From Fulvivirga sp. M361 (lineage in GTDB: Bacteria; Bacteroidota; Bacteroidia; Cytophagales; Cyclobacteriaceae), in contig NZ_VKDC01000035.1 of assembly GCF_007097395.1 (NCBI RefSeq), positions 1 through 62,589 of the forward strand: a stretch of DNA of 62,589 bases, in the 5' to 3' direction. Position numbers and translations under genes: made by a program. The stretch's first letter is position 1; each line of letters starts with the position of its first letter. Below the pieces are notes generated by a model, which saw only the letters and a list, made by a program, of their open reading frames with translations, had not been told where the DNA came from and made no database searches. Shown in pieces: positions 1 through 7,780 of this stretch.

Positions 1-14
1 TTATCTTTAAGCAT

Positions 15-82
15 AAGGGTTGTTTTTGGGATTAGATATATTGAAAATCACAACTTTAATATACCCAAAAACAGCCTTTTTT
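15..82 (+). terminator. Long-loop inverted repeat with T-run, possible terminator of a gene left of the window
   Basis: Bases 15-30 pair with 64-79 in a 16-bp stem containing two G-T wobbles. The loop is 33 nt and the right arm runs into six T residues (77-82). The T-run lies on the plus strand, so it would end a transcript entering from left of the window. The loop is long for an intrinsic terminator, so it could instead be an ordinary inverted repeat. The gene-free stretch 1-468 holds this repeat, a terminator (334-365) and a structured element (369-448). I see no gene in the rest of it. Confidence 0.4.
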
Positions 83-333
83 CATAAACTAAATAATGCC
101 TCACTTATCCGATATTCACGTTAAGTATGCTTCTCACACCATCATAAAACATTTAGTTAAGCCATTTACTCTGCCACTTTTATAGTATTAGCCCACATTT
201 TCAATTATTCAATTGCTGGTAGCTTAAATTACAAAACCATAAAAGGGTCCTGATCTTACATCCAGCCCATTAGAAATAATCTTGCATGCATCTGATTAGA
301 ATGAAATACTGCTGAGGGTGTGGTTCTATAAAA

Positions 334-365
334 AAAGAAAGCTGCCCTTTTGAGGCAGCTTCTTT
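334..365 (-). terminator. Rho-independent terminator of the TonB receptor/lipoprotein operon
   Basis: The arms are 334-346 and 354-365 (GGCAGCTTCTTT against its complement, with one bulged A). The loop is short, and on the minus strand the stem is followed by a run of T residues (complement of 328-340). It lies about 100 nt beyond the stop codon of the lipoprotein gene at 469, which it probably terminates. Confidence 0.75.
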
Positions 366-368
366 AAG

Positions 369-448
369 AAATATTGACGTTTCGGACTATCCGAAAACTG
401 GGGTTTCATATTGGTTGCAGGTGAACACGCCAGATTGCGTCAATATTT
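369..448 (-). ncRNA. Structured 3' UTR element or small RNA candidate
   Basis: An 11-bp perfect inverted repeat (369-379 with 438-448, AAATATTGACG) encloses a second perfect 7-bp hairpin (380-386 with 390-396, TTTCGGA-cta-TCCGAAA). In between lies a segment with a possible CTGG/CCAG pairing, which would make a closed multi-branch fold. On the minus strand it lies between the lipoprotein stop codon (469) and the terminator at 334-365, so it would be transcribed as a 3' UTR or released as a small RNA of about 115 nt. It matches no RNA family I recognise. The fold is read by eye only. Confidence 0.4.
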
Positions 449-468
449 TATTTTTAATGGATTTATTA

Positions 469-1698
469 TTAAAGTAAACCTGTCCAGGAAAAAACTGAAG
501 CTGCAACACCAGTAGCGCTTTCATCCAAGGTAAATGACGCATCAGTCATTTCGTCTGCCTGAATACCATCTGCAGGATCATCAAAATCCGCTTCTGTCTT
601 CACATCATTAGTATCTACTTCACCATCATCTTTACCAATACCATTACCACTTACTGTAGTATCATCAGTCGCCATTCCCTTCCTATCACTGAAATCTATA
701 AAGTCACTGGCTTTTGAAACATCTGTTACATATGCATTAGTAATAGTAGCTTTACTACCTCTTCTAATCTTGATCCAGTCAGCAACGTTGATCAAAGGCT
801 CCTCATTGATAAGCGTTAGGTTTGTCACAACAACATCAGATTGACCAGCCTGGTCCGGAGAGTTACCATCTAGGTTTCCGTCTGCTTCAATACCTCTTAC
901 ATCTTCAGAGATAGCTGTGAAACCTTCTTTTCTTATGCCATATGCATTTGTAATTGTACCAACGTACCCTTGAGTCCAATCAAACATATCGTCACGAGCA
1001 TTAACTACCAACGCATTGTCTACATCCACTGTTCCTCCAAACCACTCAATGCCATCATCATCACCAAAGTTTACAGCGATATTATTAATAGTTGTTCCGG
1101 AACCCACTGCATAAAAAGTAAATCCATTGAATTCTTTCTCTCCATTAATACGAGCACCGGTATATTCTAATGTCATATAAGTAATAGTACCTGAATCATC
1201 ATCAGCTGCTGTTCCCCCATAAGAAAGTGGTAATACTTCAGTAGTAGATGTACCGCCACCGCTGATAGGTGCCAGTCCGTTTACTAATAAACCACCCCAG
1301 TCACCAGCTCTGGGGTTAGTCGCTGCTGAAGTAATGATAATAGGGTTAGTTGCTGTACCAGCAGCATTAATTTTGGCACCTGTTTCAATTACAATATATA
1401 CGTTAGTACCACCGGCCTGTGCCTTGATTGTAGTACCCGCTTCAATGGTAAGCGTAGCCCCACTTTTAACTGCCAAAGGTCCGGTTAATGTCCATTCAGT
1501 TGCTGCATTTAGCGTGATATCTGCTGTTACATTACCTTTTAGGTCATCCTTATCAAGATCATCGTCTTCCTGAGAAGCTATAGTCCCATCTTTGTTCAAC
1601 ATACCTCCTCCATTGTCATCATCATCATCACCACATGCGGAAAAAACCAGCATGGCGGCAATTGCAATCATGGAAAGAACTTTTCTAGTAATTTTCAT
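469..1698 (-). CDS. Beta-helix-type surface lipoprotein paired with a TonB receptor
   Basis: This is a 409-aa lipoprotein. A signal peptide (about residues 1-21) ends in a lipobox-like FSAC, and the mature protein starts CGDDDDDNGGG. Acidic residues just after the lipid-bearing Cys resemble the surface-export signal known from Bacteroidota lipoproteins. The body is rich in Gly, Thr and Asn, with repeated short strands such as GDWGGLLVNG, GTTINNIAVNFGDDDGIEWFGG and SKATITNAYV. This fits a right-handed parallel beta-helix family that is common in the phylum and usually annotated hypothetical. It starts 19 nt after the TonB receptor gene and shares its operon, so a role as outer-leaflet partner or ligand binder of that receptor is inferred. 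The ligand is unknown. Confidence 0.75.
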   Translation of the reverse strand: MKITRKVLSMIAIAAMLVFSACGDDDDDNGGGMLNKDGTIASQEDDDLDKDDLKGNVTADITLNAATEWTLTGPLAVKSGATLTIEAGTTIKAQAGGTNVYIVIETGAKINAAGTATNPIIITSAATNPRAGDWGGLLVNGLAPISGGGTSTTEVLPLSYGGTAADDDSGTITYMTLEYTGARINGEKEFNGFTFYAVGSGTTINNIAVNFGDDDGIEWFGGTVDVDNALVVNARDDMFDWTQGYVGTITNAYGIRKEGFTAISEDVRGIEADGNLDGNSPDQAGQSDVVVTNLTLINEEPLINVADWIKIRRGSKATITNAYVTDVSKASDFIDFSDRKGMATDDTTVSGNGIGKDDGEVDTNDVKTEADFDDPADGIQADEMTDASFTLDESATGVAASVFSWTGLL

Positions 1699-1717
1699 TT
1701 TTAGTCAATAGTTAAGT

Positions 1718-4468
1718 TTAAAATTTATAAGTAAGGCCTAATGAGACACTTGTTCCGCGGTTAAAGTCCTCAATAGAAAAGTTTTCACCTGTCCCTATAT
1801 CTTGCGACAATTGATATTCAGGATCAAGAATATTTTTCGCACTAAGATTGACCTGAAAGTTTCTATTTAATTTATATGAAGAAACAAAGTCCAGAGTAGG
1901 GATACCTTTTTCAACAATGTTTTTTCGATCTGCCGTACCAATTGTAAAAATACGCTCACTGAAAAAACCAAAAACCAAAGCAGCAGTAATTCCAGATTCT
2001 TCTGTTTCAGACCTAAAGGTCAAATCAGCATTAACTAAAACAGGTGACGCTCCCTCTAATTCATCTTCCTCTTCCGTAAATAAGACAGTAAGATTATCTC
2101 TCGGGTCATCTTTTAATTCTTGGTTAGAGTGTAGATAGGAAACATTAGCACCCAATGACAATGAGCTGATTTTTTCTCCAATCGTTTTTCGCCAAACATC
2201 TTTTTGGAATTCAACTTCAACTCCTGCCACGTCAGCATTACCTGTATTTACATAGGACAATTCAGTAGCTGCCGATGTCACTAAAACTCGATTGATAGCA
2301 TCTTCAATACGCTTATAAAATCCTGTTATAGCTACTAACCCGTTACGTCCCAGGTACTTTTCAAATTTTAAATCCAAATTATAGTTTTCTGCAGGTCTTA
2401 GATCAGGATTACCAAAGCTTGAGAAGTTAACGTCTTCATAAAGGAATGGAGCTACTTCTTTAAACTGGGGAAAAGTATAAGATCTACTGGCCGCAAAACG
2501 GAAAACGTTATCATCGGACAATGCATACCTAATGTTCAAATTAGGCAATACATAGTTTGGGTCCCGAATTGCTATATTTTCACCAAATTCGTTTCTATCT
2601 TGATTAAAGTCCCAAATTACCTCCTGGTTTATTTGTTCAAACCTTACTCCGGCATTTATGATCAATTTAGTATTGAGCTCATAATTTACATTTGCAATGA
2701 TTGAATGGATAGTTCGACTACCTTCATATGTATCAGGAGCAAAGACATCTATAGCTTCTTGATTGAACCCTCTTGTAGTAACCAATCGAAAAATCCCATC
2801 GTCAATAGATTGTTGATTAAACAAAGATTGATCGGGATTATTAACATCCACGGTGGCCTGTGATGAGAAATCAAAGCTATATTGGCGAAATCCAAATTCC
2901 CTATCTGTATTACGGTAAGAATAGCCTAATTCAACTTTGCTCTTACTTTCAGCATCATCTTTCAGTCTAAAGCTTAACGTACTCTCAGCGGTTAAATCTG
3001 TCTCTTCTAATTCTGAAAAGAAGCGATGGTTCAATCCGGCACTTCCTGCTGCTGCACTAAATTCTCCGGTCAACTCATTCAAAATAAAAGTATTGGTCCT
3101 CCTGTCCGGCTCATTACCTTTAGTCGTGTTGTAGGAACCTGCTACTTTCAAGTTTAACCTATCGGTCAATTCAAAATCTGAGAGTATTTGATTAACAAAT
3201 AAGCTATTATCATTTATTTGCTGCCTTCTAACCAACGCGGATACATTATCAAGTTCTGTTAAATTTTGAGCCTGCCCTCGATATTCTCCAACATTTTGAT
3301 TGTTATTATGAATAAAAATGGCGTTGTATGAAATATCCGCTTTACTTGAAATGTTGTAATTAAAATTACCCATAAGTATTTGAGAAGTGCTGTAGTCAAA
3401 ACGCTCATAGGTATAATCTCTTCCGGCACCACCATCGGAACTAACAGCAGAACGCGTGATCCCTTCCTTGTAAACAAATTGGTTGTTGATAGAAGCAACT
3501 AAAAATGCATTAAAGTCATTGCCACCTACCTCAAATTTCTTACCTCCAGAAATAGAAAATGAACTATTCAGTGGTAGATCAGAAGTATAAGGCTGGAAAC
3601 CAGAGTTAAAATCATAGCTTGTAAGGTCAGATATAGGATTACCTTTTTCAGTACCAGTCCCGATACCATTCGTCCCGTCTGCTCTCAAAAAGTCTTGACC
3701 TATCGCTTGAGTATTGAAGCCTACAGAAGCACTTACCTGCAATTCCTGGTCCTCAAAAAGCTCCTTAGATACTATATTAATATTAGCACCATCAACATCG
3801 CCAAAAAGAGATGAATTGAAAGTTTTGTTGATATCAATACTATTAATGATATCACTAGAGAAAAAATCAAGTGATATATTTTTGTATTCCGGGTCTTCGG
3901 AGGGTAGCGGCAAACCATTTAATGAAGTTGAATTATAACGATCTCCTAATCCTCGTACAAAAACGTTCTTTACCCCTTCTTGCTTACTGACCCCTGTAAC
4001 TTTTGTAACAGCTGCTTCCGCATCGCCTACTCCTTTTCTTGATAATTCTTGTGCCCCTATGCTTTGCTTGATTTCAATTGACTGTTTCCTGTCAAGCAGC
4101 AATAAAGTCTCAGAGGCCTTATCAGCTTTTGCGGTAACAACTACTTCTTCCAATTGCACATCATCGGTCTGCAACTGGAGAGTCAGGTTTACTTCTTCGC
4201 CCTCAGATACAGTTAAATCCGTAACTCTGAAATTGGCATACCCAACAAACGTTGCAACCAAATTATAGGTCCCCGGTTCCACCTGGAAGGTAAATGCTCC
4301 AAAAACATCTGTAGCGGAACCGACTGTAGTTCCTTCAATAAAAACATTGGCACCGATGATCTCTTCACCAGTCTCTTTGTCTTTTACCACTCCTTTGAGT
4401 GTGCCTTTTTGTGCCAAGGCAAGTACTGTCGAAAAGGACAGTAAACATGTGATAATTAAACTTTTCAT
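1718..4468 (-). CDS. TonB-dependent outer membrane receptor with carboxypeptidase-regulatory-like N-terminus
   Basis: The protein has 916 aa from the ATG at 4468. An in-frame ATG 30 nt upstream would put ten residues before an otherwise clean signal peptide (MKSLIITCLLSF...LALAQ), so the downstream start is preferred. Domains in order are the signal peptide, a CarboxypepD_reg-like beta-sandwich (about 25-105, with VVKDKETGEEIIGANVFIEG), a TonB-box-like segment LEEVVVTA, a plug domain with VFVRGLGDRYNSTSLNG, and a large C-terminal beta-barrel ending LGLTYKF with a terminal Phe. It takes up a substrate across the outer membrane using TonB-ExbBD energy. It is first in an operon with the beta-helix lipoprotein. 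There is no SusD homologue, so a SusCD glycan system is unlikely. The substrate cannot be told from sequence. Confidence 0.9.
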   Translation of the reverse strand: MKSLIITCLLSFSTVLALAQKGTLKGVVKDKETGEEIIGANVFIEGTTVGSATDVFGAFTFQVEPGTYNLVATFVGYANFRVTDLTVSEGEEVNLTLQLQTDDVQLEEVVVTAKADKASETLLLLDRKQSIEIKQSIGAQELSRKGVGDAEAAVTKVTGVSKQEGVKNVFVRGLGDRYNSTSLNGLPLPSEDPEYKNISLDFFSSDIINSIDINKTFNSSLFGDVDGANINIVSKELFEDQELQVSASVGFNTQAIGQDFLRADGTNGIGTGTEKGNPISDLTSYDFNSGFQPYTSDLPLNSSFSISGGKKFEVGGNDFNAFLVASINNQFVYKEGITRSAVSSDGGAGRDYTYERFDYSTSQILMGNFNYNISSKADISYNAIFIHNNNQNVGEYRGQAQNLTELDNVSALVRRQQINDNSLFVNQILSDFELTDRLNLKVAGSYNTTKGNEPDRRTNTFILNELTGEFSAAAGSAGLNHRFFSELEETDLTAESTLSFRLKDDAESKSKVELGYSYRNTDREFGFRQYSFDFSSQATVDVNNPDQSLFNQQSIDDGIFRLVTTRGFNQEAIDVFAPDTYEGSRTIHSIIANVNYELNTKLIINAGVRFEQINQEVIWDFNQDRNEFGENIAIRDPNYVLPNLNIRYALSDDNVFRFAASRSYTFPQFKEVAPFLYEDVNFSSFGNPDLRPAENYNLDLKFEKYLGRNGLVAITGFYKRIEDAINRVLVTSAATELSYVNTGNADVAGVEVEFQKDVWRKTIGEKISSLSLGANVSYLHSNQELKDDPRDNLTVLFTEEEDELEGASPVLVNADLTFRSETEESGITAALVFGFFSERIFTIGTADRKNIVEKGIPTLDFVSSYKLNRNFQVNLSAKNILDPEYQLSQDIGTGENFSIEDFNRGTSVSLGLTYKF

Positions 4469-4662
4469 TTCTGCAACCATTAATAATTTAAGTTGCAAAT
4501 CTGTAAGTTAATTGTTAAGTCATGCGGACGGCCATGTTAAGGGTTTATTAATAATGTGAAGTAATCATTAATCTAATGTTAAGACCTTTTCATTGTAATA
4601 TTGCGATAGATTATGATAAATGTCTAAAAGGAAGAATTACTGCCTTTCTAAACAAACATTAC

Positions 4663-5658
4663 CTAATTGTTAATAGGAACTTTACTTAAGATCGTCTGAA
4701 TAATCTCTTTGGTATCCACGTTTTCAGCTTCCGCTTCATAATTGAGGATAATCCTGTGGTTGAGCACATCCGGCGCTATCTCTTTAATGTCTTCGGGTAG
4801 TACATAATCGCGTCCTTCAAAATAGGCAATGGCTTTTGCCGCCAGGTTCAGGTTGATAGAAGCCCTGGGTGAAACGCCAAACTGAATGTATTCAGCGGCT
4901 TTATCCAGTCCATACGACTTAGGGTCCCGCGTAGCATAAACCAATTCTACAATGTACTTTTCAAGGGACTCCGACATGGTGGTTTGATTGATCTCATTGC
5001 GAATAGCAAAAATATCTTCTTTCGAAAGAACTGTGTTTACAGTATAATCGAAATTCATATTGGCTATACGTCGCATAACCTCCAGTTCCTGGTCTTTGGT
5101 AGGGTAGTTCACATGTACTTTCATCATGAATCGATCTACCTGGGCTTCTGGCAACGGGTAAGTTCCTTCCTGATCCACCGGATTTTGTGTGGCCAATACA
5201 AGGAACGGCTTGTCCAATGCAAACGTATTTTCACCAATGGTAACCTGCTTTTCCTGCATGGATTCCAATAGTGCAGACTGCACTTTGGCAGGGCTACGGT
5301 TGATCTCATCCGCCAGTATGATATTGGCAAAGATCGGTCCCTTTTTCACCTCGAAATTACCTTGTTTCTGATTGTAGATCATGGTACCGATCAAGTCTGC
5401 AGGAAGCAAGTCGGGGGTAAATTGTATACGTTGAAAATCAAGATGAAGCACTTTTGCTAAAGTACTTACAGTAAGTGTTTTGGCAATACCCGGCACTCCT
5501 TCGAGTAAGACATGGCTCTGCGTAAACAGACCTATCAGAAGGCGATTTAACATGGCTTCCTGGCCTACTACCACTTTACCCACCTCTGCAAACACCTGTT
5601 TGATCTTCTCCTGGTATTCGTTTTTCTTTTCAGTTGCTGTTGTTATTGACTCTTCCAT
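4663..5658 (-). CDS. MoxR-family AAA+ ATPase
   Basis: This 331-aa protein has the MoxR/RavA AAA_3 architecture. The Walker A motif GVPGIAKT is at 54-61 (MoxR proteins usually carry this A in place of the second G). The Walker B motif ILADEIN is at about 114-120, sensor 1 is in LVLATQNPVDQEGTYPLPEAQ, and the AAA-lid domain is at 240-330 with SPRASINLNLAAKA. MoxR ATPases act as chaperones for metal or cofactor insertion, usually with DUF58 and VWA-domain partners encoded just downstream. Here the next co-directional gene is the TonB receptor about 195 nt away, so the usual partners are absent. A divergent intergenic region (5659-5849) separates it from the phosphatase gene. Confidence 0.93.
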   Translation of the reverse strand: MEESITTATEKKNEYQEKIKQVFAEVGKVVVGQEAMLNRLLIGLFTQSHVLLEGVPGIAKTLTVSTLAKVLHLDFQRIQFTPDLLPADLIGTMIYNQKQGNFEVKKGPIFANIILADEINRSPAKVQSALLESMQEKQVTIGENTFALDKPFLVLATQNPVDQEGTYPLPEAQVDRFMMKVHVNYPTKDQELEVMRRIANMNFDYTVNTVLSKEDIFAIRNEINQTTMSESLEKYIVELVYATRDPKSYGLDKAAEYIQFGVSPRASINLNLAAKAIAYFEGRDYVLPEDIKEIAPDVLNHRIILNYEAEAENVDTKEIIQTILSKVPINN

Positions 5659-5849
5659 TGCTGATTATAATTTCCTTACTTTCTATCAACTTTTAAACGT
5701 ATTGCAATATTATAGAATTTCAAAGCATATTTTTACAAAGGGACTCGAACGTTGGCCCTTTTGGCTCAATATTTACGTTTGCCAACAATAATAGTTTATA
5801 TGTACTCCGTCTCTCACACTTATACTTTAAAAAAATATTCTACTGACTT

Positions 5850-6545
5850 ATGCGACGTTACGTTATAGGTGATATCCATGGGGGTTATAAAGCATTGCTG
5901 CAATGTTTCGAACGCTCTGGTTTTGATCATAATAATGACCTGCTGATTTCACTGGGTGATTTATGCGATGGCTGGTCTCAAACATCTGAAGTATTGGATG
6001 AGCTTTTAAGCGTCAAAAATCTCAAACTGGTCCTCGGCAACCATGATTATTATTTACTGGAATGGGCAAAAACCGGTAAGGCTTCGTCAAACTGGTTACA
6101 AAATGGCGGTGACACTACACTGAAAAGCTATGGAAATCAATTTCCTGACGCCCATTTCCAACTACTTGAAAGCGCCTTTACTTATCTGAAGATAGATAAT
6201 GCTTTTTTTGTTCATGCAGGCTTTGAAATAGGCATACCCATTGACCAGCAGCAAGCCGATATTTTTTTATGGGACCGGTCATTATTCCGGGAGGCCATCA
6301 CACAATACCAGGCAGGTGTATATGAAAAGCTCACCCCGTTCGATAAGGTTTACATAGGCCACACCCCGTTACACAGATATAACATAGACAAGCCCATTTT
6401 ATCCGGTGATGTCTGGCTTATGGACACCGGCGCCGGATGGGAAGGTGGGAGGCTTTCTATGATGGATATAGATTCTTCAGAAGTTTTTGCAAGTGACCAG
6501 GTGGACACACTTTATCCTCCCGGGTCAGGCAGACAACGCTATTAA
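5850..6545 (+). CDS. PPP-type metallophosphoesterase (serine/threonine phosphatase-like)
   Basis: The 231-aa protein carries the PPP metal-binding signature: GDIHG (7-11), GDLCDGW (36-42), GNHD (63-66), then VHAGF and IGHTP with the later metal-ligand histidines. Family members hydrolyse phosphoprotein or dinucleoside polyphosphate phosphoesters with a binuclear metal centre. The second motif reads GDLCDGW rather than the eukaryotic GDxVDRG, so the phosphate-contacting Arg is missing at that spot and the substrate is uncertain. There is no signal peptide, so it is predicted cytosolic. It is divergent from moxR and followed after 105 nt by ridA. Confidence 0.85.
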   Translation: MRRYVIGDIHGGYKALLQCFERSGFDHNNDLLISLGDLCDGWSQTSEVLDELLSVKNLKLVLGNHDYYLLEWAKTGKASSNWLQNGGDTTLKSYGNQFPDAHFQLLESAFTYLKIDNAFFVHAGFEIGIPIDQQQADIFLWDRSLFREAITQYQAGVYEKLTPFDKVYIGHTPLHRYNIDKPILSGDVWLMDTGAGWEGGRLSMMDIDSSEVFASDQVDTLYPPGSGRQRY

Positions 6546-6650
6546 TACCTAATAGGGTCCTTTTATATACAAGCGTTACATGGTATCCTTTTCATTTCTG
6601 TTTAAATCAATTACTTTTCACTCTTCTCTTATTAAAACCAAATAATCGGT

Positions 6651-7031
6651 ATGAAAAAAAACATCATTAACAGTGTACAGGCGCCTGAGCCCATTGGGCC
6701 CTACAGTCAGGCAGTTATGGTAGAAGATACCCTCTACATTTCTGGCCAAATAGCTATAAATCAATCTTCAGGCGATTTGGTTAATGAAAATATCACCCTC
6801 GAAACAGAGCAGGTTATGAAAAACCTGGGATTTATTTTAACTGAAGCCGGACTATCTTATGAGCATGTTGTGAAATGCAGTATTTTCATCAGTGATATGG
6901 ACAACTTTGGCGAGATCAATGCTTCATATGGAAAATATTTTACTCAAAATCCTCCTGCACGTGAAACGGTAGAGGTTTCGCGATTACCTAAAGATGTGAA
7001 TGTAGAAATATCATGTATTGCAGTGAAGTAA
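6651..7031 (+). CDS. ridA: RidA family enamine/imine deaminase
   Basis: This is a 126-aa YjgF/YER057c/UK114 family protein. It begins with the typical segment APEPIGPYSQAV (11-22) and has the SGQIA strand (31-35). The conserved PPARETVEVSRLP (101-113) includes Arg104, which binds the substrate carboxylate, followed by VNVEISCIAV. RidA trimers hydrolyse reactive 2-aminoacrylate and related enamines and so protect PLP enzymes. The length matches the family. A small membrane protein gene starts 1 nt after its stop codon. Confidence 0.92.
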   Translation: MKKNIINSVQAPEPIGPYSQAVMVEDTLYISGQIAINQSSGDLVNENITLETEQVMKNLGFILTEAGLSYEHVVKCSIFISDMDNFGEINASYGKYFTQNPPARETVEVSRLPKDVNVEISCIAVK

Positions 7032-7032
7032 T

Positions 7033-7506
7033 ATGATCTTCCCACGCAAAAGGGAGACGGTGGTTTTACCCATCACAACGGATGAAGTGCTTATAAAACT
7101 GGCACGTGTCACAAGGGCTGTCTCTCTTTTGACAAAAAAAGAAGGGCCACAACATCTTTTTAACGGGACCATAACCAATGCACAGTTCACCCTTTCACTC
7201 AGGATAGATTATCCTAATAACTACATTCCACTGATCAAAGGCCGGTTTGAGGATTCCAGCAGAGGCTGCATTCTTTTTCTTAGCTATGACCTCTTTTTCA
7301 GTTCACTCTTATTTCTGGTGTTTTGGTCTGTATTGAGTGTTTTGATCAGCCTGTTCCTATTTTTTTATGCACAGGAAAGTACTTATGCTTTCATTGCTCT
7401 TAGCGGGGGACTGGCGAATTATGTAGTGACTCTTATGAATTTCAAAAAGCAGTTTTTCCAAAGTAAGCAGCTTCTCCTGGACGTTTTAGTTTCCGAAGAT
7501 GGATAG
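7033..7506 (+). CDS. Small two-helix membrane protein of unknown function
   Basis: I do not recognise this 157-aa protein. The N-terminal 80 residues look like a soluble beta-rich region (NGTITNAQFTLSLRI, YIPLIKGRFED). Two hydrophobic helices follow at about 87-112 and 116-137, then a short basic and polar tail. It starts 1 nt after the ridA stop codon, so it is almost certainly co-transcribed, and tight spacing supports it being real. An intergenic stretch of 274 nt without a visible gene follows (7507-7780). Confidence 0.65.
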   Translation: MIFPRKRETVVLPITTDEVLIKLARVTRAVSLLTKKEGPQHLFNGTITNAQFTLSLRIDYPNNYIPLIKGRFEDSSRGCILFLSYDLFFSSLLFLVFWSVLSVLISLFLFFYAQESTYAFIALSGGLANYVVTLMNFKKQFFQSKQLLLDVLVSEDG

Positions 7507-7646
7507 AATGGCCTGATGGTTGAAAACTCCTAACACGAAAGACCGGACACCTTCATTAAAAAAGCCCAAACACGGAATTAACCCTGAATTATTTACTTTC
7601 TGTCATTGGAACCGGATTACATTCTACGCATGGACAAATCCTTTCT

Positions 7647-7675
7647 ATCTTAATATCAGTACATTAAGATATTAA
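7647..7675. repeat. Overlapping inverted repeats upstream of gltX
   Basis: ATCTTAAT (7647-7654) pairs with ATTAAGAT (7663-7670). The shifted pair TTAATATC (7650-7657) and GATATTAA (7668-7675) is also perfect. The two hairpins exclude each other. They lie about 110 nt before gltX, and the region is AT-rich, so chance is possible. Confidence 0.3.
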
Positions 7676-7750
7676 TTGGTAAATCATACATGTTTATGGG
7701 TTTACTTTCTCTTATCTCATGTGACACACCTACAACTCATTGATATTTAT

Positions 7751-7758
7751 TAATTTTG
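7751..7758 (+). promoter_or_regulatory. Putative -7 element of the gltX promoter
   Basis: TAATTTTG matches the Bacteroidota -7 consensus TAnnTTTG and ends 22 nt before the gltX start codon. No convincing -33 TTTG is seen at the expected distance. Confidence 0.4.
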
Positions 7759-7780
7759 CAGCCCAAAATAATGATGACGA

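Noticed and set aside
1718-4468. SusC/SusD-type glycan uptake locus
   Set aside because: No SusD homologue and no glycoside hydrolase is next to either TonB receptor.
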